A stretch of DNA of 64,000 bases from Methylobacter tundripaludum (GCF_002934365.1 NZ_PTIY01000006.1:1-64000), one strand, 5' to 3'; shown: positions 24,626 through 33,262, counted from the stretch's first letter. Numbers and translations are program-made. The notes: generated by a model not told the origin, from the letters alone.

Positions 24626-25237
24626 ATGAACAAGATAACCCTCACCGCCTGCCCCGAGTGTGATTTATTGCTTAACCCCACCCAGACTGTCGTCGGCGAC
24701 AAGGCGCATTGCCCCCGTTGCGGCTACCTGCTGCAACGGCCGAGCAAACAAAGCATCGAGCGTACTTTTGCGCTGTCTATCGCCGGGCTGATATTAATGT
24801 TCCCGGCCAATTTGATGCCGTTAATCGGCATCAAGATGCTGGGTAATGCGAAAGACGGCACCTTGTGGTCGGGCGTGCTTGCGTTATTCGAGGAACACAT
24901 GTGGGGCGTTGCGGTACTGGTGTTCTTGTCCAGCATTTTATTTCCGCTGCTGAACATCATTTTGTCCTTGCTGATCAGCGCGCATCTTTATTTTAATAAA
25001 CCGAACCGGCATCTGGCCCACTGGATGCGCTGGCTGCAACACATTGATGAATGGGCGATGCTGGAAGTCTATATGCTAGGCATTATTGTCGCCTGCGTTA
25101 AACTGTCCTCCACGTCCGAGCTTAAGTTCGGTTTTGGACTCTACGCCTTTGTCGCCCTGCTGATCGTAACCGGCATGCTGACCAGCAGCCTGGATAAAGT
25201 TCTGTTCTGGCGGCAAATCGGACGATTAAAACCATGA
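24626..25237 (+). CDS. pqiA: paraquat-inducible protein A, first paralogue
   Basis: The 203-residue inner-membrane protein starts with a zinc-ribbon (CPECDLLL ... CPRCGYLL) and has four predicted membrane helices. PqiA partners the MCE protein PqiB in lipid movement between inner and outer membranes. E. coli PqiA is a single protein of about 417 residues with two such halves; here the halves are separate genes. Its 3' end overlaps the next gene by four bases. Confidence 0.9.
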   Translation: MNKITLTACPECDLLLNPTQTVVGDKAHCPRCGYLLQRPSKQSIERTFALSIAGLILMFPANLMPLIGIKMLGNAKDGTLWSGVLALFEEHMWGVAVLVFLSSILFPLLNIILSLLISAHLYFNKPNRHLAHWMRWLQHIDEWAMLEVYMLGIIVACVKLSSTSELKFGFGLYAFVALLIVTGMLTSSLDKVLFWRQIGRLKP

Positions 25238-25845
25238 AATCAAAAAAGACAGCCCTGGCTCAAGGCTTTATCCGTTGTCATGATTGCGGCTGTTTATCGA
25301 AACGGGCCGACAAAAACAGGCTTTGCCCGTTATGCGGCGGTCAGTTGCATCCCAGGCTACCCAACAGTTTTCAACGTACCGCCGCATTGCTGCTGAGCGC
25401 CTTCTGCCTGTATATTCCGGCCAATACTTTTCCGATCATGACCGTTACGAGCCTGGGCGTCGGAGAGCCGCACACCATTATCGGCGGCATTATTGCGTTA
25501 GTTAACAGCGGCATGGTGCCGATAGCCCTGCTGGTTCTGGTCGCCAGTATTCTGGTACCCTTGTTAAAACTGCTGGGAATCAGCCTGTTATTGCTCAACG
25601 TTCATTATCGCTGGCAAGCCCATGCGAAAAAATGGACTGTCATGTACCGGATTATCGCTTTTGTAGGCCGCTGGTCAATGCTGGATATTTTTATGATTTC
25701 AATTCTTGTGTCTTTGGTCGATATGGGCGGTGTCGCGCAGGTTATCGCAGGCCCTGCGGCAACGGCGTTTGCTGCGGTCGTGGTGTTGACCATGTTCGCC
25801 GCCAAAAGTTTCGATCCACGTTTAATATGGGATAACCAGCGCTAA
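25234..25845 (+). CDS. pqiA: paraquat-inducible protein A, second paralogue
   Basis: The second half-size PqiA (203 residues) has the zinc-ribbon CHDCGCLSKRADKNRLCPLCGG, then four hydrophobic helices. A conserved NTFPIM-type motif is present (IPANTFPIMTVTSLG). The gene overlaps the first pqiA by four bases and stops one base before pqiB, so the set is clearly one operon. Together the two halves are equivalent to one full-length PqiA. Confidence 0.9.
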   Translation: MKSKKTALAQGFIRCHDCGCLSKRADKNRLCPLCGGQLHPRLPNSFQRTAALLLSAFCLYIPANTFPIMTVTSLGVGEPHTIIGGIIALVNSGMVPIALLVLVASILVPLLKLLGISLLLLNVHYRWQAHAKKWTVMYRIIAFVGRWSMLDIFMISILVSLVDMGGVAQVIAGPAATAFAAVVVLTMFAAKSFDPRLIWDNQR

Positions 25846-25846
25846 T

Positions 25847-27427
25847 ATGAATGACTTTATCGACCCTGATGTATCGGAAGTAATCATCAATAAAAGAACC
25901 GAGTTGCCGCTGGTGTGGCTCCTGCCGTTAATCGCCCTGCTCGTCAGCGGCTGGTTAATCGCCAAGTCCATTAATGAAAAAGGCCCGGTCATCACGATCA
26001 GCTTCCCTACCGCAGAAGGCCTGGAAGTGGATAAAACCAAAATCAAATACCTGAATGTGGAAGTCGGCAAAGTCACCGCGATCACCATCAGTGACGATTT
26101 AAAAACCATCCTGATTACCGCGCAAATGAACAGCTCGGCGGCCGACTATTTGAACCAGAATACCAGCTTCTGGGTGGTGCGGCCCCAGGTGGGCTTGGGC
26201 GGCATTTCAGGCCTTGGCACACTGCTCTCGGGGCCTTATATAGAGGTCAAACCGGGCGACGGTTCCAGGCAAGATCATTTTGTCGGGCTGACCGCGCCGC
26301 CCTTGTTGAAAAACAATGCCGAAGGCACACATTTCATTCTGGAAACCAATAATCTTGGCTCTATGAGGCCCGGAACGCCGATCAATTTTCACGGCATAAC
26401 CGTCGGTGAAGTGCTCAGCCACAAATTATCCGATGAAGCGAACTCGATACGCCTGACCGTTTTCATCAACAAACCTTACGACCAGTTCATCAGGAAAAAT
26501 ACCCGTTTCTGGATAGACAGCGGCGTCGATTTATCCGCCGGGGCCGATGGTTTTAAAGTCAGGACCGGGCCGTTGATTTCCTTGTTAAGCGGCGGCATTG
26601 CCTTTCGCGCCTCTGCGGAGGACAGCATTGAAAATATCCAGCCTGAAAACACCATTTTTCAACTGTACGATACCTATGATCTGTCGACTCAAGTTGTGTA
26701 TCAAAACACATTGAAATACGTCATGTATTTTAACGGCTCCGTGCGCGGATTAACCGTAGGTGCGCCGGTACAATTACGCGGCATCGCCATCGGCAAGGTC
26801 ACCGACATCAGTCTGGAGCTGGACAAGAAGACTGCGGAAATCCACATTCCGGTCACCGTGGAACTCGAACCGGCGCGCATCAAGGAAATCAATAACGACA
26901 GCAACATCAGCGATAAGGATATTATGGCGCAGCTGATCAACAAAGGCCTGCGCGCGCAATTGCAAACCGGCAGCCTGCTGACCGGACAACTGCTGGTCGA
27001 TCTTGATTTTCACCCGAAAAGCAAAATTGTGTTGAGCGACAATCAAAGCGTTTATCCCGAGTTCCCGACCACCGCCAGCTCGTTGGATCAATTCACCCAT
27101 TCCGCGAACATCATCATGGATAAAATCGCCAAATTGCCGCTGGAGGACTTGACGATTGAAGCCAATAAAACCCTGCAAACCTTGCAAGGCACCTCAAAGG
27201 CGGCAACCGGCATGCTGACCACCGCCCAAGGAACGCTCGATACCGCCGACAAAACCATGAATTCGGCGCACCAGGTATTGAGCATTATGGAACCCGGCTC
27301 CACCACCCACTACGAACTGGAACGGCTGTTGCAGGAACTGACCCAGGCGGCAAGTTCGGTCAAACAACTGACCGACTACCTGGAACAAAACCCCAACTCA
27401 TTAATTCGCGGCAAAGAAGAGCAGTAA
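25847..27427 (+). CDS. pqiB: MCE-domain lipid transport protein PqiB
   Basis: The 526-residue protein has one N-terminal membrane helix (WLLPLIALLVSGWLIAKSI) followed by three MCE domains (starting near residues 43, 160 and 285) and a long helical C-terminus from about 415. This is the PqiB architecture: periplasmic hexameric rings and a needle that conducts lipids to the outer membrane. The MCE signature is seen in GPVITISFPTAEGLEVDKTKIKY and the VGAPVQLRGIAIGKVTDI stretch. It is one base from pqiA and one base from pqiC. Confidence 0.93.
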   Translation: MNDFIDPDVSEVIINKRTELPLVWLLPLIALLVSGWLIAKSINEKGPVITISFPTAEGLEVDKTKIKYLNVEVGKVTAITISDDLKTILITAQMNSSAADYLNQNTSFWVVRPQVGLGGISGLGTLLSGPYIEVKPGDGSRQDHFVGLTAPPLLKNNAEGTHFILETNNLGSMRPGTPINFHGITVGEVLSHKLSDEANSIRLTVFINKPYDQFIRKNTRFWIDSGVDLSAGADGFKVRTGPLISLLSGGIAFRASAEDSIENIQPENTIFQLYDTYDLSTQVVYQNTLKYVMYFNGSVRGLTVGAPVQLRGIAIGKVTDISLELDKKTAEIHIPVTVELEPARIKEINNDSNISDKDIMAQLINKGLRAQLQTGSLLTGQLLVDLDFHPKSKIVLSDNQSVYPEFPTTASSLDQFTHSANIIMDKIAKLPLEDLTIEANKTLQTLQGTSKAATGMLTTAQGTLDTADKTMNSAHQVLSIMEPGSTTHYELERLLQELTQAASSVKQLTDYLEQNPNSLIRGKEEQ

Positions 27428-27428
27428 T

Positions 27429-28025
27429 ATGGCAAATCAACTTTCAAAATGGTTACTACCGGTCTCGGCCTGCACCCTGCTCTCGGCATGCCTGTCGACG
27501 CCGCCCACCCATTTTTATGTATTGGAACCGCTGAGTGAGTCGCCCCCACCCTCAACGACAACTGAAACAAAACGCCAAATCGGCATCGGTCCCGTATCCA
27601 TACCGGCATTACTTGAGCGTAAGCAGATTGTCACCCGGCTGCCGGATAACAGCGTAAACATTGCCGAATTTCATCAATGGGCGTCGCCGTTAAAAGATAA
27701 TGTCGCCCAGGTGTTAACCCACAACCTGGCGACGCTGCAAACAGGCGACCTGATCAGGGCCTATCCCTGGAGTGCTTACGGAGCGGTCGATTATCGGGTC
27801 ATCATAGACATCATCAGATTCGACGCCAACCCGGAGCAGGCCGTAAATTTTGAAGCCCGTTGGTCGATCATGAATGAAAAAAACCATACCCTTATAAGCA
27901 ATGGTCACTCCAAAACCGAACACCGGTTGGATGACTCGTCCTACCCGTCGACCGTCAAGGCGCTCAGCAAAGTCCTCAGTGAATTCAGCCAGGAATTGTC
28001 TATAGCGCTGGGTAAGATAAAGTAA
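27429..28025 (+). CDS. pqiC: outer-membrane auxiliary lipoprotein PqiC
   Basis: The 198-residue protein has a lipoprotein signal (LPVSACTLLSACLSTPP, lipidated Cys in LLSAC), followed by the ABC-type transport auxiliary lipoprotein fold (THFYVLEPL; RQIGIGPVSIPALLERKQIVTR). PqiC sits in the outer membrane and docks the PqiB needle. It is the last gene of the pqi operon; tRNA-Lys follows with its own promoter. Confidence 0.92.
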   Translation: MANQLSKWLLPVSACTLLSACLSTPPTHFYVLEPLSESPPPSTTTETKRQIGIGPVSIPALLERKQIVTRLPDNSVNIAEFHQWASPLKDNVAQVLTHNLATLQTGDLIRAYPWSAYGAVDYRVIIDIIRFDANPEQAVNFEARWSIMNEKNHTLISNGHSKTEHRLDDSSYPSTVKALSKVLSEFSQELSIALGKIK

Positions 28026-28042
28026 AGCCGGGTATTTTGTCC

Positions 28043-28071
28043 TTGGATTTACTTAGAAAATCCTTTAGAAT
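28043..28071 (+). promoter_or_regulatory. sigma-70 promoter for tRNA-Lys
   Basis: TTGGAT (28043-28048) and TAGAAT (28066-28071) are spaced by 17 bases and end 15 bases before the mature tRNA 5' end. This allows the tRNA to be expressed separately from the pqi operon. Confidence 0.65.
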
Positions 28072-28086
28072 TACCGGACAAATATT

Positions 28087-28162
28087 GGGATGTTAGCTCA
28101 GTTGGTAGAGCAGTGGACTCTTAATCCATGGGTCCAGGGTTCGAATCCCTGACGTCCCACCA
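28087..28162 (+). tRNA. tRNA-Lys (anticodon CTT)
   Basis: A 76-base cloverleaf: acceptor GGGATGT pairs with ACGTCCC, the D arm is GCTCAGTTGGTAGAGC, the anticodon loop is CTCTTAA (anticodon CTT), and the T arm has GGTTCGAATCC. The CCA end is encoded. All stems pair, with one G-T pair in the acceptor. Confidence 0.97.
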
Positions 28163-28170
28163 ATAATATC

Positions 28171-28207
28171 AAGGCCTTACAGATTTATGTTTGTAAGGCC
28201 TTTTTTG
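28171..28207 (+). terminator. rho-independent terminator after tRNA-Lys
   Basis: AAGGCCTTACA and TGTAAGGCC form a strong stem with a short loop and are followed by TTTTTTG. It lies nine bases after the tRNA. Confidence 0.9.
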
Positions 28208-28244
28208 TTTGCTTTGAAATTGCACCCCGTCTGCAACCGCGTTT

Positions 28245-28370
28245 ACTCAAAATTAGGGACGCCCTCTGGATATGATCCTTGCTGACGACTCCTTTTATAA
28301 TCCGAATTTCAAATACCTCGCACGTTTGCCTAACCAATTCCTTGACTCGTCTACCTACATCACCTTTCCA
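28245..28370 (-). pseudogene. remnant of an IS200/IS605-family TnpA transposase
   Basis: On the minus strand the translation contains VWKGDVGRRVKELVRQTC followed by EIRIIKGVVSKDHI. This strongly resembles the N-terminal half of IS200-type Y1 transposases just before the HUH (HxH) motif. The frame then departs (DHIQRAS instead of DHIHxLxS) and there is no catalytic Tyr, so this is a decayed fragment next to a tRNA gene. The open frame spans 28185-28478, but its ends look random. Confidence 0.6.
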
Positions 28371-28474
28371 AACCTTTGGTGCGCAAGCGCGTCCTACTCG
28401 ATTAACATTTGTTTGCGACCTATTTTTCTTAACTTTTAGTGGCAGTGAGGCAACGTAAAGGAGCTGGACAACGC

Positions 28475-29428
28475 TCACGTTACAGCATCACAACGGCGTT
28501 GCTCGAGCTGCGCATACAGTGGCGCGACTCGTTGTTGCAGTATCGGGTGCGATGAGACTGGCGTCGCATCGGCGCTGAACCGGATGCCCTGGCTTTTGGC
28601 ATGAAAACCGGCCCGTTGCCGCATGCGCTCCAGTTGTTCCAACGTGCAATCGAGCCCTTGCCTGGGCAACAGGTCTTGCCACAGGACATCCGGCAATTGC
28701 CGGTAATTGATTAATTGCAAGTGTTCTACATTGGCGAGCGCCGCTTCGAAGAAGCCGGCCAAAACCTTGGTGCAATAGCCGTCCAAATCCCCTGCCTCCA
28801 ATGTTTCCGCCGCCAGCGACGCGATCATGCCGGGCACCATCTGCGGTCCGCGCTGGCGTCGATGCGAAGCCAGTACGGCTTCCGGTTCGCGGTAGAGAAA
28901 CCAACATGGCGTATTCGGGAAAGCGGCGCGAAATATCGGCAAAAATTGAGTATGCCAGCTATCGAGCTTGATGAAAAAGTGAGTTTCTTCGGGGGTTCGC
29001 TGTTGCCCCAAGGCCAGAATTAATTGCCTAAGGTTCGCGCTGCCGCCACTGGTTTCAGGCTCTGTTTGATGGCTATTTAAGAAAGCATCAATGACCGGCG
29101 GCTCCGACATCACAATACAACAGGACAGGGTTGACAATAATTGGGTCAGCAAGGTAGAGCCGCAACGCGAGGTATGAAAAATAAACGCGCTCGGCATCAG
29201 CCCCGGTTCCAGACGCTTCAACCAGTCGAATCCTGTGCGGCAGATATAACGTTGCGCCGGATTTTGCTGTTGCAATGTATCGGTAAAAAACGAAGCGGTA
29301 AAGCGGCCTTGGACATGCCGCCAAACGACTTCCCGTCCTTGCAGACTTACCGGAAACCAATTGCGCAACGATGCCAAAGCGTCGACTGCAACAGGTCGAC
29401 CGCGTAATAACTGCTGGTCATTCAACAT
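28475..29428 (-). CDS. sulfotransferase-family protein
   Basis: The protein (about 317 residues from this start) carries the PAPS-binding P-loop FHTSRCGSTLLTQLL, SEPPVIDAFL and a second conserved stretch CWFLYREPEAVLASHRRQ that matches the 3'-phosphate-binding motif. It would transfer sulfate from PAPS, or act as a related kinase-like enzyme. The open frame extends to 29509, overlapping the collar gene by 35 bases, but homology-like sequence begins at MLNDQQLLRGRPVAVD, so I prefer the ATG at 29428; neither start has a good ribosome site. Its position directly after the collar-domain gene suggests linked function. Confidence 0.75.
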   Translation of the reverse strand: MLNDQQLLRGRPVAVDALASLRNWFPVSLQGREVVWRHVQGRFTASFFTDTLQQQNPAQRYICRTGFDWLKRLEPGLMPSAFIFHTSRCGSTLLTQLLSTLSCCIVMSEPPVIDAFLNSHQTEPETSGGSANLRQLILALGQQRTPEETHFFIKLDSWHTQFLPIFRAAFPNTPCWFLYREPEAVLASHRRQRGPQMVPGMIASLAAETLEAGDLDGYCTKVLAGFFEAALANVEHLQLINYRQLPDVLWQDLLPRQGLDCTLEQLERMRQRAGFHAKSQGIRFSADATPVSSHPILQQRVAPLYAQLEQRRCDAVT

Positions 29429-29474
29429 GGGATAGTATGAGAAGGAAGGCGCGGACAAGCCGCGCCTAGCAGGT

Positions 29475-30155
29475 TTAATTTCTGGAAGGGAAAATGCCTT
29501 CCATCGCAATTATGTAGTTAAGCCCAATATAGGGAGGCATGGTGGAAATGTTGGCACTGGTTATAACTGGAGCCGTCACTGCAGAACCTGTCCCAGTGGT
29601 ACCTGAATTAACATTAGCATTACCTACAAGCGTAGTCGTTACACTTTGGCTATTGAGTGCAACCAAATCCGTAGCGGGACCGGTTGTGGCCTGATACATT
29701 GCAGCGGAGGTTGGGCCTGTACCGGTAGTGCACAAGGTTGCGTTAGCAGCGGGCGCCGTTGCTCCCGGCCCCTTCGAAGTGGCATTGAGCGTTGAGGAAG
29801 CCGTGAATGCACTTCCCGGTACAGTTACGGCATGGTTGTGTTGAGGCAGATTATTGATACCTATTGTAAATGATACCGAGCCAGAGCTAACCACAGTTGC
29901 AGTATTTGCACCACCCTTTAAACCCTGCGGAACATTCATCAAACCCGGCCCTTGGGCCTGCGACCCGACGACGACCCGGCCGCGCAGATCGGGTATGCCG
30001 AAAGTGTTCTGCCCATCCCCGCCATACATGGTGCCTAATAACGCAAACATTGCCGCATTCTGCTGAATCGGCACTGTTTGACCATTGCAAAACAGCCAGC
30101 CTCTTGGCGGATAATTAAATCCCACTGCCAGAACGCTTCCCATAAATGCATCCAT
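29475..30155 (-). CDS. phage tail-collar domain protein (MdpB/microcystin-dependent-protein type)
   Basis: The 226-residue protein has a Tail_Collar domain at residues 1-70: GWLFCNGQTVPI, ALLGTMYGGDGQNTFGIPDLRGRVVVG. A Ser/Thr/Ala/Gly-rich middle follows (including NLPQHNHAV), and the family's C-terminal signature is PPYIGLNYIIAMEGIFPS. Such proteins occur outside prophages in many bacteria as secreted or surface collar-like proteins of unknown role. No other phage genes are present. It is the first gene upstream of the sulfotransferase and is preceded by a non-coding stretch of 530 bases. The Thr/Ser-rich middle would offer many sites for modification. Confidence 0.88.
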   Translation of the reverse strand: MDAFMGSVLAVGFNYPPRGWLFCNGQTVPIQQNAAMFALLGTMYGGDGQNTFGIPDLRGRVVVGSQAQGPGLMNVPQGLKGGANTATVVSSGSVSFTIGINNLPQHNHAVTVPGSAFTASSTLNATSKGPGATAPAANATLCTTGTGPTSAAMYQATTGPATDLVALNSQSVTTTLVGNANVNSGTTGTGSAVTAPVITSANISTMPPYIGLNYIIAMEGIFPSRN

Positions 30156-30685
30156 AATAAACTCCTGCTTTTACTCTATATGATTGAAATGCAACGGCAA
30201 TAGACCGCTGCACAATAAGATCGCCTAGTATTTAATCACGCAAACAGGGTTATGTTTTTTAGTAAAAAGCCTTAAAAAACAGCCCACACAAAACAATACG
30301 CCCCCGATTTTTTTGAAATTAAGCACTGGTTACCGGTAATACAATTTTACTCAAACTCCAATCGGTAAGATGAAACTAAGGTTTGAATTTAATTCACAGC
30401 CGCAATTTATTGTTTACTTAATTGGAAAAGTCAGTGCTATGCCCAATTTTTAATTCTAGCCAAGCTAGTCAGCTGACCGGGGCGAAAGATAGCAGAACAT
30501 ATCGTTAAATAAAACAAAAAAGATCAGGGGCTAGTCGGACCGGCGAGCAATTTACGCGGCATCGACAAATAAATGACTGAATATATTGATTAAATCCCCA
30601 GCTTTTCTTTCACAGAGCCGCGCACTACTGCCGATATTATTTTATTAAGAGAGAGAAAGCGCAACTATCGCTTAATTGTGTTTAT
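30156..30685. other. AT-rich intergenic region, no gene seen
   Basis: 530 bases lie between the hydroxylase stop and the collar gene start, both on the minus strand. The CAGGAGTTT-type ribosome site of the collar gene is at the left edge. A small palindrome, GGTTACCGGTAATAC, lies near 30328. The length suggests an independent, possibly regulated, promoter for the collar gene. I find no ORF or RNA I can name. Confidence 0.5.
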
Positions 30686-31387
30686 TTAGCGCGCCGCATC
30701 CAATCGATTAGCCAAACTCAATGCTGCCGCAGTGCCGCTTTGCCTCAATTCAGCAATAACTTCCAGTACATTAGCATCGGTGATACTGGGATCGCCATAT
30801 TTCGGTTCGGGATTAGCAACAAATCCGGCAGCGTTAAATATATCGGTCAGCCATTGGTTCGGGATGCAATCAAGCACTAAATGAATACGATGCACCTTGC
30901 TAGAGTTTTCAACCCGGTGCCTGCAATTGGCATTCATGTACCAAGTGCCGCCCGCGGTAAAATGAATCGGCTCGCCATCCAGCCAGAATAATACCTCAGG
31001 ATCGGTGATAACAGGAATATGCAAGCGCGCCAAGCCATCTTCGAAATTGGTTCCGGGATCGGTATGCTCGTGGATGACGCCGCCGGGCGCCAATGCCATC
31101 AAGCGCACGGCGCAAGTTTCGCATTTGAAGCGCTGCAGAACCTGCTGAAAATAAGGGCAGCGCGCCAATAACGGCGTATCCAGGAATTGATTATTCGAAA
31201 ATGCCAGAATATCGTCGCTACGTCCATGTGGAGAACGCAACGCCTGACAGTGCCAATACCCGGCGCCGGCAGCCTGGTCATTGTAATGAGGCACCCATTG
31301 ATCCGGCATTACGCGCTGCAAATCGATTTGCAATGCGGTCAGATCGAATTCGAACGGCAAACGCAAATAGCGGGTAACCTGTTTCAT
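30686..31387 (-). CDS. aspartyl/asparaginyl beta-hydroxylase-family dioxygenase
   Basis: The 233-residue Fe(II)/2-oxoglutarate-type cupin shows GGVIHEHTDPGTNF, RLHIPVITDPEV, GGTWYMNANCRHRVEN and VHRIHLVLDC. The His of HEHTD and the His of CRHRVEN are the expected metal ligands, and the Arg of HRIHLVLD binds 2-oxoglutarate. Family members hydroxylate Asp/Asn in proteins. It overlaps the GNAT gene by four bases, so the two are co-translated, and it lies in a cluster with a collar-domain protein that may be the substrate. Confidence 0.87.
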   Translation of the reverse strand: MKQVTRYLRLPFEFDLTALQIDLQRVMPDQWVPHYNDQAAGAGYWHCQALRSPHGRSDDILAFSNNQFLDTPLLARCPYFQQVLQRFKCETCAVRLMALAPGGVIHEHTDPGTNFEDGLARLHIPVITDPEVLFWLDGEPIHFTAGGTWYMNANCRHRVENSSKVHRIHLVLDCIPNQWLTDIFNAAGFVANPEPKYGDPSITDANVLEVIAELRQSGTAAALSLANRLDAAR

Positions 31388-31920
31388 ACCGTAATTCCAG
31401 CTCGCCAGCGCATCTGTTCGCTCAGTGCATCTTCGTCAACAATTTGGAAGCCGGCAGAAAGATAGAGCCGGCGCGCTTTGAAGTTATTTTTTACCACACG
31501 CAAACTCAAGCTTACCTGATGGGTTCCGGCCATTTGTTGAAGGTACTGCAACATATATCGCGCCAAACCCTGTCCTTGAGCGCTAGGCAGGACTGCAATG
31601 TCGATCAGGTGAATATCGCCGGTAGCATGCTCGTATATCATGCGCCCCAGCGCTTGACTTTGAGATTCGAGAATTTTGGTTTGAGCATTTGGATAGTTCT
31701 GCTGCACTCCAAATGCATGAAGCTGCTGCTGAGATCGAACCAAGTTGTCGATAAAGACCGGATCCATCGGCAACATGAGCAAATCTTCGCGGGTTGAGCG
31801 GTAAAGTATGTCGATAAATTCTTGATCGCGCTCATGAACGGAACGTAAATAAAAATCGGGCGGCGACATATCTATAAATTTTTTTACGAAGTTTAAAATA
31901 TTTTTTCTGCTATCATGCAC
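31384..31920 (-). CDS. GNAT-family N-acetyltransferase
   Basis: The 178-residue protein has the acetyl-CoA-binding signature LPSAQGQGLARYMLQYL and the following VVKNNFKARRLYLSAGFQIV strand-helix of GNAT enzymes. A GGAG lies three bases before the ATG at 31920. The alternative Met at 31869 (MSPPDFYLRS) starts nearer the conserved fold but lacks a ribosome site. It is coupled to the hydroxylase downstream (four-base overlap) and divergent from the DUF6916 gene, with only about 40 bases between. GNAT enzymes next to collar and DUF6916 genes recur in other genomes, to my recollection. Confidence 0.85.
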   Translation of the reverse strand: MHDSRKNILNFVKKFIDMSPPDFYLRSVHERDQEFIDILYRSTREDLLMLPMDPVFIDNLVRSQQQLHAFGVQQNYPNAQTKILESQSQALGRMIYEHATGDIHLIDIAVLPSAQGQGLARYMLQYLQQMAGTHQVSLSLRVVKNNFKARRLYLSAGFQIVDEDALSEQMRWRAGITV

Positions 31921-31959
31921 TCCGTCGGCTTTTGACGCAACTCTATCTAAAGGTTAGCA

Positions 31960-32265
31960 ATGAATCTTAGTCTTGAACAAGCCTCTCCGTTAGTGGGCAC
32001 AAACTTTACAATACACACACAAGCAGGCCTCATCGACTTGCAATTAATCGATGTAGCGGAATTACCGCGCCGCAATATACCGGAACAATTTCGCACTCCG
32101 TTATCATTGGTCTTTACAGGGCCGCCCGACATACTGTTGTTGCAAGATATTTATCTTGTTGAGCATGCTGAGTTGGGACAGCATCAATGGCTGATGGGGC
32201 CTATATTATCAATCAACCCGGGGGTTAATGATAACAAACTCTACTATGAGATAATGTTTGCCTGA
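31960..32265 (+). CDS. DUF6916-like small protein
   Basis: The 101-residue protein has LVGTNFTIHTQAGLIDLQLIDVAEL, PLSLVFTGPPDILLLQDIYLVEHAELG and a C-terminal YYEIMFA, the pattern of the DUF6916 family that accompanies collar-domain (MdpB-type) proteins. No catalytic residues are evident; it may be a structural partner or chaperone of the collar protein. It is divergent from the GNAT gene and shares its upstream region of about 40 bases (31921-31959). A ribosome site AAAGGTTAGC precedes the ATG. Confidence 0.75.
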   Translation: MNLSLEQASPLVGTNFTIHTQAGLIDLQLIDVAELPRRNIPEQFRTPLSLVFTGPPDILLLQDIYLVEHAELGQHQWLMGPILSINPGVNDNKLYYEIMFA

Positions 32266-32517
32266 GAATAACAGGTTCGCCGCACAATAATCCAAGCAGA
32301 ACCCATCATTAAAAGCCATGCAATCGAGCAGGGCTGCTTTATCGGTCCGAGGTGACGAGAGCCGTCCGTCACCCATCCGGCTTACCTCGCCAAGCTGAAA
32401 GCTGAGCACAAACCCCGTGATTTGGGTTAGTTCGATTCTGTTGAGACTTTCAAGGATTGGCGATTTCTAAATTTATCTTTAAATGGGTGATTTATACTTG
32501 AAGCAGCCAATACATTG

Positions 32518-33012
32518 CTATTCCCTTAACCAACGTTGCATCTGTGGAAACGCTTTCCAGCCTAATTGCTCGGCCTTGCTCGGTTCCGCAGTCAACCCCA
32601 TCCACTGCAACAGTGGTACTCCCAGATTGCTGCCGTTGCTAAAAATATCTATCAACCATTCCGATTCGCCTTTATAGCCATCGGGATGAAACACAACTTC
32701 CGGCTTCAGGTTTAAATGCACCAGCGCCGCCCACGACCAAGCTAACGCAGCTATTTCATCACCGGCATTTTTGCTGACGTCGTTACATAAAATGTTGCGT
32801 TGCGCACCGTCCATAACGGCTAAATGTCCAGCCTCATGCAATAAATCTCCCGGATATTTCAACTTGGTTTCGTCCACTACCAATACGCCCTTATCGATCA
32901 AAATACCGGGCAAAACAACATTATCGGGAATTTCTCCTGCCTGTACAGGGATACCTATTTCGGAAATAAAATCGGTGATTTGTTGGGTTAATGGATTTGC
33001 AAATACAACCAT
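32518..33012 (-). CDS. HEXXH-containing protein of unknown function
   Basis: The 164-residue soluble protein contains LLHEAGHLAV near residue 60, a zincin-type HEXXH metal site. Further acidic residues (DEIAALAWSWAAL) are candidates for a third ligand. No signal peptide is present. It resembles no peptidase family I can name, and proteolytic activity is only a possibility. It stands at the edge of the collar-protein cluster, but is about 250 bases from the DUF6916 gene and convergent with it, so a functional link is uncertain. Confidence 0.7.
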   Translation of the reverse strand: MVVFANPLTQQITDFISEIGIPVQAGEIPDNVVLPGILIDKGVLVVDETKLKYPGDLLHEAGHLAVMDGAQRNILCNDVSKNAGDEIAALAWSWAALVHLNLKPEVVFHPDGYKGESEWLIDIFSNGSNLGVPLLQWMGLTAEPSKAEQLGWKAFPQMQRWLRE

Positions 33013-33215
33013 ATTTTTCTCCTCGTGGGTTATTATTTTAGATATATTTGTTCAAGCCGATAATCCTGATTTTTGACGATCTCGTCAAAAATTGACCAAC
33101 AGTTGCTAAATTAATATTTCAACTGGTACAAATAACGGGATAAAGCGTTCTAATGAAGAAATTATCAATAATATTATAACGGCAAAAGTTGGCTGCTTTA
33201 CTGACTAACAGGCAT

Positions 33216-33250
33216 AAAAAAACCGTAGCTCCCGAAAAAGCTACGGTTTT
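33216..33250 (-). terminator. rho-independent terminator of the cold-shock gene
   Basis: AAAACCGTAGCT and AGCTACGGTTTT are perfect 12-base arms, with a run of T following on the minus strand. It lies 13 bases past the csp stop codon. Confidence 0.9.
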
Positions 33251-33262
33251 GTTTGCCGGCAA

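Noticed and set aside
29475-30155. Prophage based on the tail-collar gene
   Set aside because: No capsid, terminase, tail-tube, lysis or integrase genes are nearby; the neighbours are modifying enzymes and DUF6916.
32266-32517. Fragmentary reading HPAYLAKLKAEHKPR in the gap after DUF6916, possible transposase remnant
   Set aside because: Too short and interrupted by stops; no motif firm enough to name.
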